A stretch of 64,000 bases of DNA from Sphingomonas phyllosphaerae FA2 (lineage in GTDB: Bacteria; Pseudomonadota; Alphaproteobacteria; Sphingomonadales; Sphingomonadaceae), in the NCBI RefSeq assembly GCF_000427645.1, contig NZ_ATYK01000004.1, positions 1 through 64,000 of the forward strand, read 5' to 3'. Shown piece by piece: positions 41,282-50,100 of this stretch. The notes below the pieces were generated by a model that ran no database searches, was not told where the DNA came from, and saw only the letters and a list, made by a program, of their open reading frames with translations. Each line of letters begins with the position of its first letter. The first letter of the stretch is position 1. A program made the position numbers and the translations under genes.

Positions 41282-43255
41282 ATGTCGATATCTTTGCTCG
41301 CGCTGGCGATCGCCGGTCAAGCCGCCGCGCCTGCCGCAGCCGCGGCGCCGAAGGGGGCGCAGGCATTGTTCGACGCCGGCACCGCCGCCGCCTCCGACGG
41401 CCGCTGCGCCGAGGCGGTGAGCTATTTCGACCAGCTCGACGCGAGCGGCGCGACCAAGCGCAACGCGCTGCTCGGCGCGACCGTTGGCGTCCGCAAGGGC
41501 CGCTGCCTGCTCGACGGGCCGCGCGCCGCGGAGGGCAAGGCCGCGATCGCGCGCGGGCTGCCGGTGCTGCGCGAGAAGGGCGAGGGGTTCGCGGGCGACG
41601 TCTATGACGCGCAGATGGCGCTCGGCCGTCAGGCGCAGCGCGACTTCGATTACGACGCCGCCGCGCGCGCCTATGCCGATGCCGCCGCACAGGTGAAGGA
41701 CGCCGCGCGCATCCCCGCGCTGCTGCGGCTGGCGCAGGCGACATTGTTCGATCACGACGGCCGCGCGCTGGCCGCGACCGATGAGGCGTTGCGGCTCGCC
41801 GCCGCGTCCGATCTCGGCAAGAAGAACCTCGCCGCGGTGCAGACGATCCGCGCGCGTGTGCTGCTGAACGAAGGGCGCGCGAAGGACGCCTATGCGCTGC
41901 TCAAGGACAGCCTCGCCAAGCAGGGCGGGCTCACCAACCGCGTCGGCGCGTCGGACATCGCGACGCGATCGGACCTGGCGATCGCCGCGCTCAAGACCGG
42001 CGATCGCGACAATGCGCGCCGCTATCTGGCCTATACCGGTGCCGGGCGGGTGGAGAATACGCCGTTCACCTCGTACGGCGCGATCGAGCCGCCGACGTGC
42101 GGGGAGGGCGGGCTGACCCCCGAGGACGAGGCGATCGTCGAATTCTCGATGGAGGAGGACGGCCATGTCGCGGGCGTCGCGCCGATCTACACCAATGGCG
42201 GGCGCGAGAAGGCAATCGCCTTTGCGCGCGCGGTCACCGACTGGTCGTGGCGCGCCGCGGATGCCGCGAAGATCGCGCCGCTGTTCCGCATGGCGACGCG
42301 GGTCGAGATCCGGTGCGTCGTCGCCGATCGCGCGCCGCAACTGATCAAGCCGCTTGCCGATGCCGCCGAGGCGTGGCTCGCCGAAAAGGGCGCGGGCACG
42401 CCGGCCTGGGCGGATCGCGCCCCGGCGATCGCCTTGCCGATGCAGCGCGCCGCGCTGACCGCCGCGACCGCGGCCGGCGATCGGCTGCACCAGTTGCAGG
42501 CCGCGCTGGCGGCGGGGACGAACCCGGTGATCGCCGACGCCGACAAGGCGGCGACCTATGCCGCCGCGCGCGCCGCGGCCGACGCGCTGGCGGCGCCGGC
42601 GTCGGTGCGCGGCTATATCGACATCGAAAGCGACGACAGCCACCGCGGCAAGCCCGAGGCGGAGCGCAAGCGGCTGCGCGCGTTGCTGGTGCGGCCCGAT
42701 CTGGCGCGCGATCCGCTGACCGCGGCGACGCTGCGGCTGCTGATCGCGCAACCGGTGTTCACCACGCGCCCGCCCGCCGACGCGGATGCGTTGCTGCATG
42801 CGGTGGCCGACGAGCCGTCGTTACCGGCGCAGCATCCGCTGAAGATCGCCGCCTTGTTGCAGCAGGCCAATCTGCTCGCGGCGAAGGGCGATCTGGCGGG
42901 GGCCAGCGGCGTGTTCGCGCGCACCGGGCTGACCGGCGAGCAATGTTCGATGCTTGGGCTGCAACCCGCGATGAAGCGCACCGGCTTCGGCGCGAGCAAC
43001 TATCCCGACGAGGCGATCCGCATGGGGTTCGAGGGCTGGGTGCGGATCGCCTATGACATCGCCGCGGACGGCCACACGGTCGCGCCGCGCAGCGTGATCG
43101 CCTATCCGCCGTTCATCTTCGACGAAGCAGCGACCGGCATGATCCGCGACACCCGCTATACCAGCACCTTCCGCCCCGAAGGCGCGCTGGCCTGTTCGGG
43201 CGAACAGCAGGCGATCCGCTTCGTGCTGCCGGGCGGCGCGCCGCCGGCGTCGTGA
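41282..43255 (+). CDS. Large secreted helical-repeat protein with TonB C-terminal-like domain
   Basis: 657 residues from MSISLLALAIAGQAAAPA, with GGGAGG upstream and a signal peptide to about residue 22. Most of the chain is TPR-like helix pairs (for example ALFDAGTAAASDGRCAEAVSYFDQLDASGATKRN, RIPALLRLAQATLFDHDGRALAATDEALRLA). Two strand-rich segments resemble TonB_C: around 285-330 (EDEAIVEFSMEEDGHVAGVAPIYTNGG) and at the C-terminus (MGFEGWVRIAYDIAADGHTVAPRSVIAYPP). It is the third protein of this general type in the window, after the pair at 21.4-23.8 kb, but much longer. A periplasmic scaffold or transducer role is inferred. Confidence 0.7.
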   Translation: MSISLLALAIAGQAAAPAAAAAPKGAQALFDAGTAAASDGRCAEAVSYFDQLDASGATKRNALLGATVGVRKGRCLLDGPRAAEGKAAIARGLPVLREKGEGFAGDVYDAQMALGRQAQRDFDYDAAARAYADAAAQVKDAARIPALLRLAQATLFDHDGRALAATDEALRLAAASDLGKKNLAAVQTIRARVLLNEGRAKDAYALLKDSLAKQGGLTNRVGASDIATRSDLAIAALKTGDRDNARRYLAYTGAGRVENTPFTSYGAIEPPTCGEGGLTPEDEAIVEFSMEEDGHVAGVAPIYTNGGREKAIAFARAVTDWSWRAADAAKIAPLFRMATRVEIRCVVADRAPQLIKPLADAAEAWLAEKGAGTPAWADRAPAIALPMQRAALTAATAAGDRLHQLQAALAAGTNPVIADADKAATYAAARAAADALAAPASVRGYIDIESDDSHRGKPEAERKRLRALLVRPDLARDPLTAATLRLLIAQPVFTTRPPADADALLHAVADEPSLPAQHPLKIAALLQQANLLAAKGDLAGASGVFARTGLTGEQCSMLGLQPAMKRTGFGASNYPDEAIRMGFEGWVRIAYDIAADGHTVAPRSVIAYPPFIFDEAATGMIRDTRYTSTFRPEGALACSGEQQAIRFVLPGGAPPAS

Positions 43256-43286
43256 CGTGCGCGAACCAAAGGCGGAGGGTAGCGGA

Positions 43287-43664
43287 GTGGAATGGCAGGC
43301 AGAGTGCAATTGCGGCCAGCTTCGTGCGACCTGTGTCGGCGAGCCCGATCGCGTCTCCGTTTGCCACTGCACGAACTGCAAGCGTCGGACGGGCAGCGCG
43401 TTCGCATGGAACGCGAGCTTTCCCGCCGGGGCGGTGACGACGGCGGGCGAGCGACATCGTTTTGCGCGGGCGACGGACTCCGGGCGAACCAATGTCTATC
43501 ATTTCTGCCCGACCTGCGGCTCGACGGTCTTCTACGACGTAGCGATGCGCCCCGGCATGATCTCCGTGCCGGCGGGGGCCTTCGCGTCGACCGACTTTCC
43601 CCGGCCGACGGTGCAGGTGTTCGACCAGCGCCGCGTGGGCTGGTGCACGATCGACGCAGGCTAG
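43287..43664 (+). CDS. GFA-family (glutathione-dependent formaldehyde-activating-like) protein
   Basis: 125 residues using GTG at 43287, with GGAGG eight bases upstream. The zinc-binding Cys pattern of the GFA fold is complete: C-x-C near the start (AECNCGQL), then CHC-x2-C (VCHCTNCKR) and C-x2-C (FCPTCGST). GFA proteins are small Zn enzymes or scavengers of unclear natural substrate. The stop codon TAG is part of the CTAG sequence at the left end of an inserted MITE-like element, so the original C-terminus may have been changed. Confidence 0.85.
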   Translation: MEWQAECNCGQLRATCVGEPDRVSVCHCTNCKRRTGSAFAWNASFPAGAVTTAGERHRFARATDSGRTNVYHFCPTCGSTVFYDVAMRPGMISVPAGAFASTDFPRPTVQVFDQRRVGWCTIDAG

Positions 43665-44031
43665 GGTCTGTACTCAACCGCAACAAGGTCGTGACGGAGC
43701 GGATTTTGGCGCCAGGCAAGGAGCAAGGAGGGAGCGATGCCAAAGCATCGTGACCGACGCGCGGCCGGGCTCCCCGCAAAGTAGTACTTTGCGGGGAGCC
43801 CCGACGCCGCATGGCGCCAAAATCCGCCCGCCGCGCAGCGGTCGCCCGTGGAAGGCCGGCCATGTGCAGGTCGCCATGCCCCCGGCATGGCTGACATCGT
43901 CCGGGGGACGATGTCACCTGCACATCGTCACTTGCTTGCGGGTAGCTCTGCTACCCGACTGCGCTGCGCTCCTCGTGGGCGACCTTCCACGGGCGATCAC
44001 GATCCTTGTTGCGATTGAGTACAGACCCTAG
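43661..44031. mobile_element. MITE-like element with 30-bp terminal inverted repeats
   Basis: The ends are inverted repeats of about 30 bp: GGGTCTGTACTCAACCGCAA and onward from 43665 matches the complement of the sequence ending at 44027, with one substitution and one indel. CTAG flanks both ends (43661-43664, 44028-44031), consistent with a target duplication. The 363-bp interior has no transposase gene. It contains nested hairpins: GGCTCCCCGCAAA at 43768-43780 with its complement at 43788-43800, and GGATTTTGGCGCCA at 43701-43714 with its complement at 43812-43825. TIR and target style suggest mobilisation by an IS5-related transposase in trans; this is inferred. Confidence 0.8.
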
Positions 44032-44125
44032 GCGGCGCTTTCCGACAGGCATCGGATGGCTGCCGGTGGTTTCGTTTTCGCAACGATCCGGCTACAAGCT
44101 GCCGATCGCCAACAGGCCGAGGGCT

Positions 44126-44824
44126 ATGATGACAGCGCCGCTCTTCCGTCCGCAATTTCCCCCGGCCATCCAGCGGGTCATCAACCGTCTCTACGCCGAG
44201 ACGGTCGCGCAGGACCCGCGAACCCGCGATGCGGCGCTTGCCGAAGGAATGGCGAACGAGAGCCACGCAGGGTTCTATGCGGCGATGACCGACGCGCGGA
44301 TGCCGGTGACGCCGGAGTTCGGCAACCTTCTCTACGTGATGGCACGGTCGAGCGGGGCGCGGGAGGTGGTCGAGTTCGGGACGTCGTTCGGCGTCTCGAC
44401 GCTGTTTCTTGCCGCCGCCCTGCGGGACAACGGGGGCGGCCGGATCGTCAGCACCGAGCTGTTCCCCGCCAAGGCGGCGCGCGCCGAAGCCAATCTGCGC
44501 GAAGCCGGGCTGGCCGATCTGGTGGAGATCCGCGTCGGCGATGCGCGCGAGACGCTGCGGTCCGACGATGGCGCGCCGATCGACCTCATCCTCCTCGACG
44601 CGGCGAAGGACCTCTACCTCGACGTGCTGCGACTTCTGGAGCCGCGTTTGCGCAAGGGCGGGCTGGTCGTCAGCGACCGGGCGGACCTCGATGGCGGGGA
44701 CGGTGATCGTGCCGCCGCCCATATCGCCTATCTGACCGACATGACGAACGGTTACCGGATGGCGGGCGTTGCGACGCAGGCGCTCGGCCAGACCTTCCTT
44801 CATGACGTGGCGATCCGCGTCTGA
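44126..44824 (+). CDS. SAM-dependent O-methyltransferase-like protein
   Basis: 232 residues from MMTAPLFRPQFPPAIQ; the open frame extends left into the MITE, which is not coding. Rossmann methyltransferase motifs are clear: motif I VVEFGTSFGVSTLFLAAAL, motif II IVSTELFP, DLVEIRVGDARETL, and DLILLDAAKDLYLDVLRLLEPRLRKGGLVVSD, the last typical of class I O-methyltransferases. The substrate is unknown. The MITE ends 94 bp upstream, so the promoter is either squeezed into that gap or supplied by the element. A photolyase gene follows on the same strand. Confidence 0.85.
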   Translation: MMTAPLFRPQFPPAIQRVINRLYAETVAQDPRTRDAALAEGMANESHAGFYAAMTDARMPVTPEFGNLLYVMARSSGAREVVEFGTSFGVSTLFLAAALRDNGGGRIVSTELFPAKAARAEANLREAGLADLVEIRVGDARETLRSDDGAPIDLILLDAAKDLYLDVLRLLEPRLRKGGLVVSDRADLDGGDGDRAAAHIAYLTDMTNGYRMAGVATQALGQTFLHDVAIRV

Positions 44825-44900
44825 GAGCGGCAGCCGCGTTCCCGCAGCCCGACCCCCGCTGACACGCGCCCCAAACCCGCATTGGGGCGTTCCCGCAAGC

Positions 44901-46457
44901 ATGACCGTCCTGATCCCGGTGCTGGGCGACCAGCTTACCCACACGCTTGCCAGCTTGCGCGACGCCGATCGCGGGGACGCGGTGGTGCTGATGATGGAGG
45001 TGTGGGACGAGGCGACCTACGTCCGCCACCACAAGAAGAAGATCGCGCTGATCTTCGCCGCGATGCGCCACTTCGCCGAGGAACTGCGCGCGGAGGGCTT
45101 GACGGTCGATTACGTCACGCTCGACGCGGCCGACAATACCCACAGCTTCACCGGCGAGGTCGCGCGCGCCGCGGTGCGTCACGATGCGCGCGCGATCCGT
45201 ACCGTCGCAGGCGGCGAATATCGGGTGCGGCAGGCGCAGGACGATTGGGCATTGCGCACCGGATTGCCGGTCGAGATCCTGGAGGACGATCGCTTCGTTT
45301 GCCCGCTCCCCGATTTCTACGCCTGGGCGCAGGGGCGGCGCGAGCAGCGCATGGAATATTTCTACCGTGACATGCGCCGCCGCACCGGCTTGCTGATGAC
45401 CGCTGACGGCAAGCCCGAGGGGGATAAGTGGAATTACGACCACGACAATCGCGACACGCCGCCGCGCGGGGTCAATTATCCCGCCCCCGAACGCTTCGCC
45501 CCCGATGCGATCACCAACGAGGTGCTGGCGCTGGTGGCTACGCGTTTCGCGGATCATTTCGGCGATCTGGCGCCGTTCGCGCTGCCGGTGACGCGCGCGC
45601 AGGCGCTGGTTGCGCTCGATCATTTCATCGCCGCCGCGCTTCCCGATTTCGGCCGCTATCAGGATGCGATGATCGCGGGGCAGGATTATCTGTTCCACAG
45701 CAGCCTGTCGCTGTGCCTCAACCTCGGGCTGCTCGGCCCGATCGAGGTGTGCGAGGCGGCGGTCGCGGCCTATGCGCGCGGCGATGCGCCGCTCAACGCG
45801 GTCGAGGGCTTCGTGCGGCAGATCATTGGCTGGCGCGAATATATGCGCGGCATGTATTGGTGGGATATGCCGAAACTGGCGACGCGCAACGCGCTGGAGG
45901 CCAAGCGCCCGCTCCCCGATTTCTACTGGACCGGCGACACCGGGATGCGCTGCCTCGCCGAAAGCGTCGGGCAGACGAAGCGCGAGGCCTATGCGCATCA
46001 TATCCAGCGGTTGATGGTGCTCGGCAATTTCGCGCTGCTGGCGGGGATCGACCCGCAGGCGGTGTCGGACTGGTACCTGGTCGTCTATTTCGACGCCTAT
46101 GAATGGGTCGAGATGCCCAATGTGATCGGGATGAGCCAGTTCGCCGACGGCGGCGCGATCGCCTCCAAGCCGTATGTGTCGAGCGGGGCGTATATTGACC
46201 GCATGTCCGATTATTGCGGGCGCTGCCGCTATGACGTGAAGAAGAAGACCGGGGAGGGCGCGTGCCCGTTCAACGCGCTGTATTGGGACTTTCTCGCGCG
46301 GCACGAGAAGCGCTTTGGGGGCAATGCGCGGATGCGGAATATGTACGGGACGTGGGAGCGGTTCTCGCCCGAGAAGCAGGCCGAATATCGGGAGAGTGCG
46401 ACGGCGTTCCTCGAGACGCTGACCCCGGCGGAGGAGGGGTGGGCGCGGCAGCCGTGA
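44901..46457 (+). CDS. phrB: FeS-type (6-4) photolyase / cryptochrome-related protein
   Basis: 518 residues from MTVLIPVLGDQLTHTLAS. It matches the prokaryotic FeS-BCP branch of photolyases: PVLGDQL start, VEILEDDRFVC, KWNYDHDNR, FAGD-like region replaced by FVRQIIGWREYMRGMYW, and ALLAGIDPQAVSDWYLVVYFDAYEWVEMPNVIGMSQFADGG. The four Fe-S cluster Cys are present at 351, 439, 442 and 455 (MRC; CGRC; GACPF), one residue later than in the Agrobacterium PhrB numbering I recall (350, 438, 441, 454). FAD-dependent, light-driven repair of (6-4) UV photoproducts is expected. It is 76 bp downstream of the methyltransferase. Confidence 0.93.
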   Translation: MTVLIPVLGDQLTHTLASLRDADRGDAVVLMMEVWDEATYVRHHKKKIALIFAAMRHFAEELRAEGLTVDYVTLDAADNTHSFTGEVARAAVRHDARAIRTVAGGEYRVRQAQDDWALRTGLPVEILEDDRFVCPLPDFYAWAQGRREQRMEYFYRDMRRRTGLLMTADGKPEGDKWNYDHDNRDTPPRGVNYPAPERFAPDAITNEVLALVATRFADHFGDLAPFALPVTRAQALVALDHFIAAALPDFGRYQDAMIAGQDYLFHSSLSLCLNLGLLGPIEVCEAAVAAYARGDAPLNAVEGFVRQIIGWREYMRGMYWWDMPKLATRNALEAKRPLPDFYWTGDTGMRCLAESVGQTKREAYAHHIQRLMVLGNFALLAGIDPQAVSDWYLVVYFDAYEWVEMPNVIGMSQFADGGAIASKPYVSSGAYIDRMSDYCGRCRYDVKKKTGEGACPFNALYWDFLARHEKRFGGNARMRNMYGTWERFSPEKQAEYRESATAFLETLTPAEEGWARQP

Positions 46458-46480
46458 TGGCTGCGGCTTCCCCCTCCTTC

Positions 46481-46564
46481 GTCGCCCCGGACTTGATCCG
46501 GGGCCCCGCTTCTCCTTCTCGACCTAAGGGAAGAAGCGGGATCCCGGACCAAGTCCGGGATGAC
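46481..46564. repeat. Palindromic element between photolyase and cupin genes
   Basis: Arms 46481-46513 (GTCGCCCCGGACTTGATCCG and on) and 46532-46564 (ending AAGTCCGGGATGAC) form a 33-bp imperfect inverted repeat, same family as 35701-35790. It lies between convergent genes and could terminate both. Confidence 0.75.
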
Positions 46565-46589
46565 GGAGAGAGGCAGGTGCCCCCGAACG

Positions 46590-47006
46590 TCACCCGCCGA
46601 TGACGTCCTTCACCTTCTCCGCCGCCTTCGCCAGCAGGCCCTTCTCGGCCTCCTCGGCCTCGGCCTTGGTCTTGAACGCCGCGCCCTCGGGCTCGGCGGG
46701 GGGCGCGTAGACCGAGAACAGCTTCAGCGCGGCGGTGCCCTTGTTGACGATGTTGTGCTCGGCGCCCTTCGGCACGACGACCAGATGGTTCGGCCCGGCG
46801 GTGGTGTTGTGGCCGTCGATCGTCACCTTCGCCTCGCCCTCGACGATGAAGGTGGTCTGGTCGGCGCGGTGCGTCTCCATCCCGATCTCCTCGCCGGCCG
46901 GGATCGCCATCAGCACGATCTGCACCTTGGCGTCGCGGTACACTTCCTTCTGCCACAGCTCGTTCTTGCCCGCGAGCGCGACCATGTCCTTGTTGAAGAT
47001 CGCCAT
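46590..47006 (-). CDS. Cupin-domain protein
   Basis: 138 residues from MAIFNKDMVALAG, with AAAGGA upstream; the frame is open 21 codons further. Single cupin barrel: VQIVLMAIPAGEEIGMETHRADQTTFIVEGEAKVTIDG, then PNHLVVVPKGAEHNIVNKGTAALKLFSVYAPP. Metal-ligand candidates are His of METH, the following Asp/Gln and the later GAEHNI His. The C-terminal 30 residues are a charged helix (KTKAEAEEAEKGLLAKAAEKVKDVI). Small stand-alone cupins of this sort often act on carbohydrates or as mannose-6-phosphate-isomerase-like proteins; the substrate here is unknown. Confidence 0.82.
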   Translation of the reverse strand: MAIFNKDMVALAGKNELWQKEVYRDAKVQIVLMAIPAGEEIGMETHRADQTTFIVEGEAKVTIDGHNTTAGPNHLVVVPKGAEHNIVNKGTAALKLFSVYAPPAEPEGAAFKTKAEAEEAEKGLLAKAAEKVKDVIGG

Positions 47007-47073
47007 GAAGCGCGTCCTTTCTCGAATGGGTTCGAGGAGACGAACGGCGCAGCCGGCGAAGGGATGCATTAGG

Positions 47074-47103
47074 GGGCGGGGAGCGACGCGGCGCTCCCCG
47101 CCC
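47074..47103 (-). terminator. Terminator of the giant autotransporter gene
   Basis: A perfect 12-bp stem (GGGCGGGGAGCG at 47074-47085, CGCTCCCCGCCC at 47092-47103) with a 6-base loop lies eight bases after the stop codon. The tail is not T-rich. Confidence 0.6.
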
Positions 47104-47111
47104 GTTCACGC

Positions 47112-50100
47112 TCAGAAGCGCAGCCGCACGCCGGCGCTGATCGTCTCCTGATGGTCGTCGCGCCCGGTCTGCGCCGAGGCAGAGGCGAACAGGTCGAGCC
47201 CGCTCGGCAGGCGATAGCCGACCCCGCCCGCCGCGGTGCCGACCAGCTCGTTGCGGGCGGCGCCGACCGCGTTGAGGCCGAGCCCGCCCCCGGCATAGCC
47301 CGCCAGCGCGTCGGCGCGCTGCCCCTCGATCTGGTAGCGCGCGCCGAGCGTTACGAACGGCCGGAACGATGCGTCTGACGCGTCGCTGCGCGCCAGCGTC
47401 ACGCCGGCATCCGCGAAGCCCGCGACATGCCGGTCGCGCGCGACCTGCAACGCGAACGGGCTGCGGCCCTCTTCCGCCACGCCCGCGCGGGTGGTGCGGA
47501 TATAGGTCACGCCGACGCGCGGGCGCAGCGACCAGCCGTCACCGGTGTCGAGCCCGTAGCTGGCGGCGAGATCGCTGACCCAGCTGTGCAGATCGTAGCG
47601 CCCGCTCACCGCGCCCGCGCCGGGCAGCGCACGGTCGGTGCGCGCCTTGCCGCCGTCGTACAGCACCGAGGCGCTGATGCCCCAGCCGCTGTCCGCGCCG
47701 TAGCGCGCGTGGATGCCGCCGACCGTGCCATCGGCGCGGGTGCGTGCGCCCAGTGCGCCGATCTGCTGCCGCCCGTTGAGATAGCCGGCGAACGCGCCGA
47801 CCATCCACGTCCGGTCGCCATAGCCGACCCCGCCGAGGAAGCCGTAGCTCTGCGCGCGCGCGGTGTTGCTGCCCTGCGCCGCGTCGCCCTGCAGCGTGTG
47901 CCACTGGCCGACGGTCTGCGCGAAGGTGAACGCGCCCGCGTCCTCGCGATCGGTGGCGAAGCCGTTGCCGCGCGCCACCTGGGTCAGCGACAGCGCATGG
48001 TCGACGCCGAGCTGGGTCGCCGAGGCATAGGCCTCCGGTGTCAGCTGCGCGAAGCCGCGTGCGTTCGACGCCCCCGACGCGTCCACCAACGCGGGCAGGC
48101 TGTCGAACAGCGTGCTCGTCGCCGGCTGCACCGCCAGCGTCGCATTCGCATAGGCGATGCTGCGCGCGACCTGCGGGGAGAAGCGCGCGTCGGTCAGGAA
48201 CTGGCCGAGCAGCTGGATGCGGTCGGCACGCTGGACGATCACCCCGAACAGCGACGCCGGCTTCGACACGGTCGTGAACCCGCCGGTGATCCCGCCGCTG
48301 GCGGTGATCAGGTCGTAGCTGGTGCCGGCGCGCAACGTGCCGACCGGCACGATTTCCAGCGTCGTGCCGCTGGCGATCGACATCGCGCCGTTGACGACCA
48401 GCTTGTCGGAGATCGTCGGGGTCAGCTCGAACAGCGCGCGTGACCCGCTGGCGAGCGCGACATTGCCGTTGACGGTCATCACGCCGGGTGAAGCGCCCGG
48501 GCTGAGGATGCCCGCGACGTTGACGTTGCCGTTGACGGTGCCCGCCGAGCCGAAGGTTGCGCCCGCGGCGACGTCGAAGCGGCTGGCGCTGAGCGTCGAA
48601 TTGGCGAGCCCGACCAGCCGCCCGCCGCTCAGCGTCACCGCACCGAGCGACGCGTTGCCCGAGACCGTCGTGAAGCCCGCGCTCATCCCGAACGCCTCGA
48701 CATTGGTGACGTTGGTGAAGGCGACCGGCGCGCTGGCGCTGCCGCCCGATACCGCGATCGTGTCGGTCCCGGCGCCGCCGTCGACCGCGCCGGCGAAGCC
48801 GCCCGCAATCGTCAGCCGCTCGTTGCCGCCGTCCATCCGCACCGTGCCGGTGGTCAGCGACCCGCTGCTCGCGATCGTCAGATCGGTGCCCGCGAGCACC
48901 TGGTCATAGCTTTGCGCGCCGGTCAGCGTCAGCGTGCCCGTGCCGGTGCTGGCCAGCGTCTCGAAACCGGTCAGCGACGCGGCATCGAGGGTCCGTGCGC
49001 CCGCCAGCGTGACGGTGGCGAGATCGTCGCCCGCGCCGCCCGCGACGGTGCCGGCCAGCGTGCCGCCGGGCGCCAGGCTGAAGCTGTCGTTACCCGCGCC
49101 AAGGTCGATCGTCCCGGCGATCGTCCCGCCGTTGGCGAGCGTCAGCGTCTGCGCACCGTCGCCCAGCGTCGCGGTCTCGCCGCTTGCGCCCAGCGTACCG
49201 GTGACGGTCAGCGCGTTGCCGGTCAGCGCGATCGTCTCGAACCCGCTGGCGTTGCCCGCCAGCGTGACCGGCGCGTTCGCGGTGAAGCGCAGCGCGTCGC
49301 TGCCTGCGCCGCCGGCATAGCTGCCGTTGGCGGTTGCGGTCCCCAGCGCCAGCGTGTCGTTGCCGCCGCCCAGCGCGACGCGCGCGAGATCGCTATCGAC
49401 GCTCAGCGTCTCGGCGGCATCGCTGCCGGTGACCGCGCCGACGGTGTTGCCGTTCAGCGTCAGCGCCAGCGCAGTGCCCGCCAGCGCGACATTGTCGAAG
49501 CTCTGGTCGAGCGTCAGCCCCAGCGTGCCCGAGCCGGTGACGGCAAGCTGCTCGAAGCCGCTGCGCGCGCCGATCCCGCTGCGGTCGCCCGACAGTGCGA
49601 CGCGATAAGTGTCGATGCCCGCGCCGCCGTCGACCCCGCCGACGACGCTGCTGCCCGCCCGCTCAACGAACGTGTCGTTGCCCGCGCCCAGCGCCACCGC
49701 GCCGGTGATCGTCCCGGCATTGTCGACCGTCTCGGCATTGTCGGTGCCGGTGATAGTGACCGCGCCGGCGCTGCTCAGCGTCTCGCCCGCGGCGACCGTG
49801 ACGGTGCCGCCGCTGACTCCGATCGTATCGGCCTGGAACGCGCCGACGTAATCGACCGCACCGTTGCCGATCTGGCTGAAGCGTTCGAAGTTGATGAACT
49901 GGCCGGCCCGCACCGTGCCGCCCCCGGTCCCGTCGATGATGAGACTGTCGATACCGTTGCCCGCGTCGACCGTCCCGGTGAGCGTCGCCGACGCACGGTG
50001 CAGGAACGTGTCGTCGCCGTCGCCTAGGAACACGTCGCCGGTGATCGTGCCATAATTCTCGATTCGATCGTCGCCGGCGCCGGTCGCGATCGAGCCGATG

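Noticed and set aside
43664..44125. N-terminal extension of the methyltransferase into the MITE
   Set aside because: The extension reads the element's terminal repeat and has no homology pattern; the ATG at 44126 begins the conserved protein.
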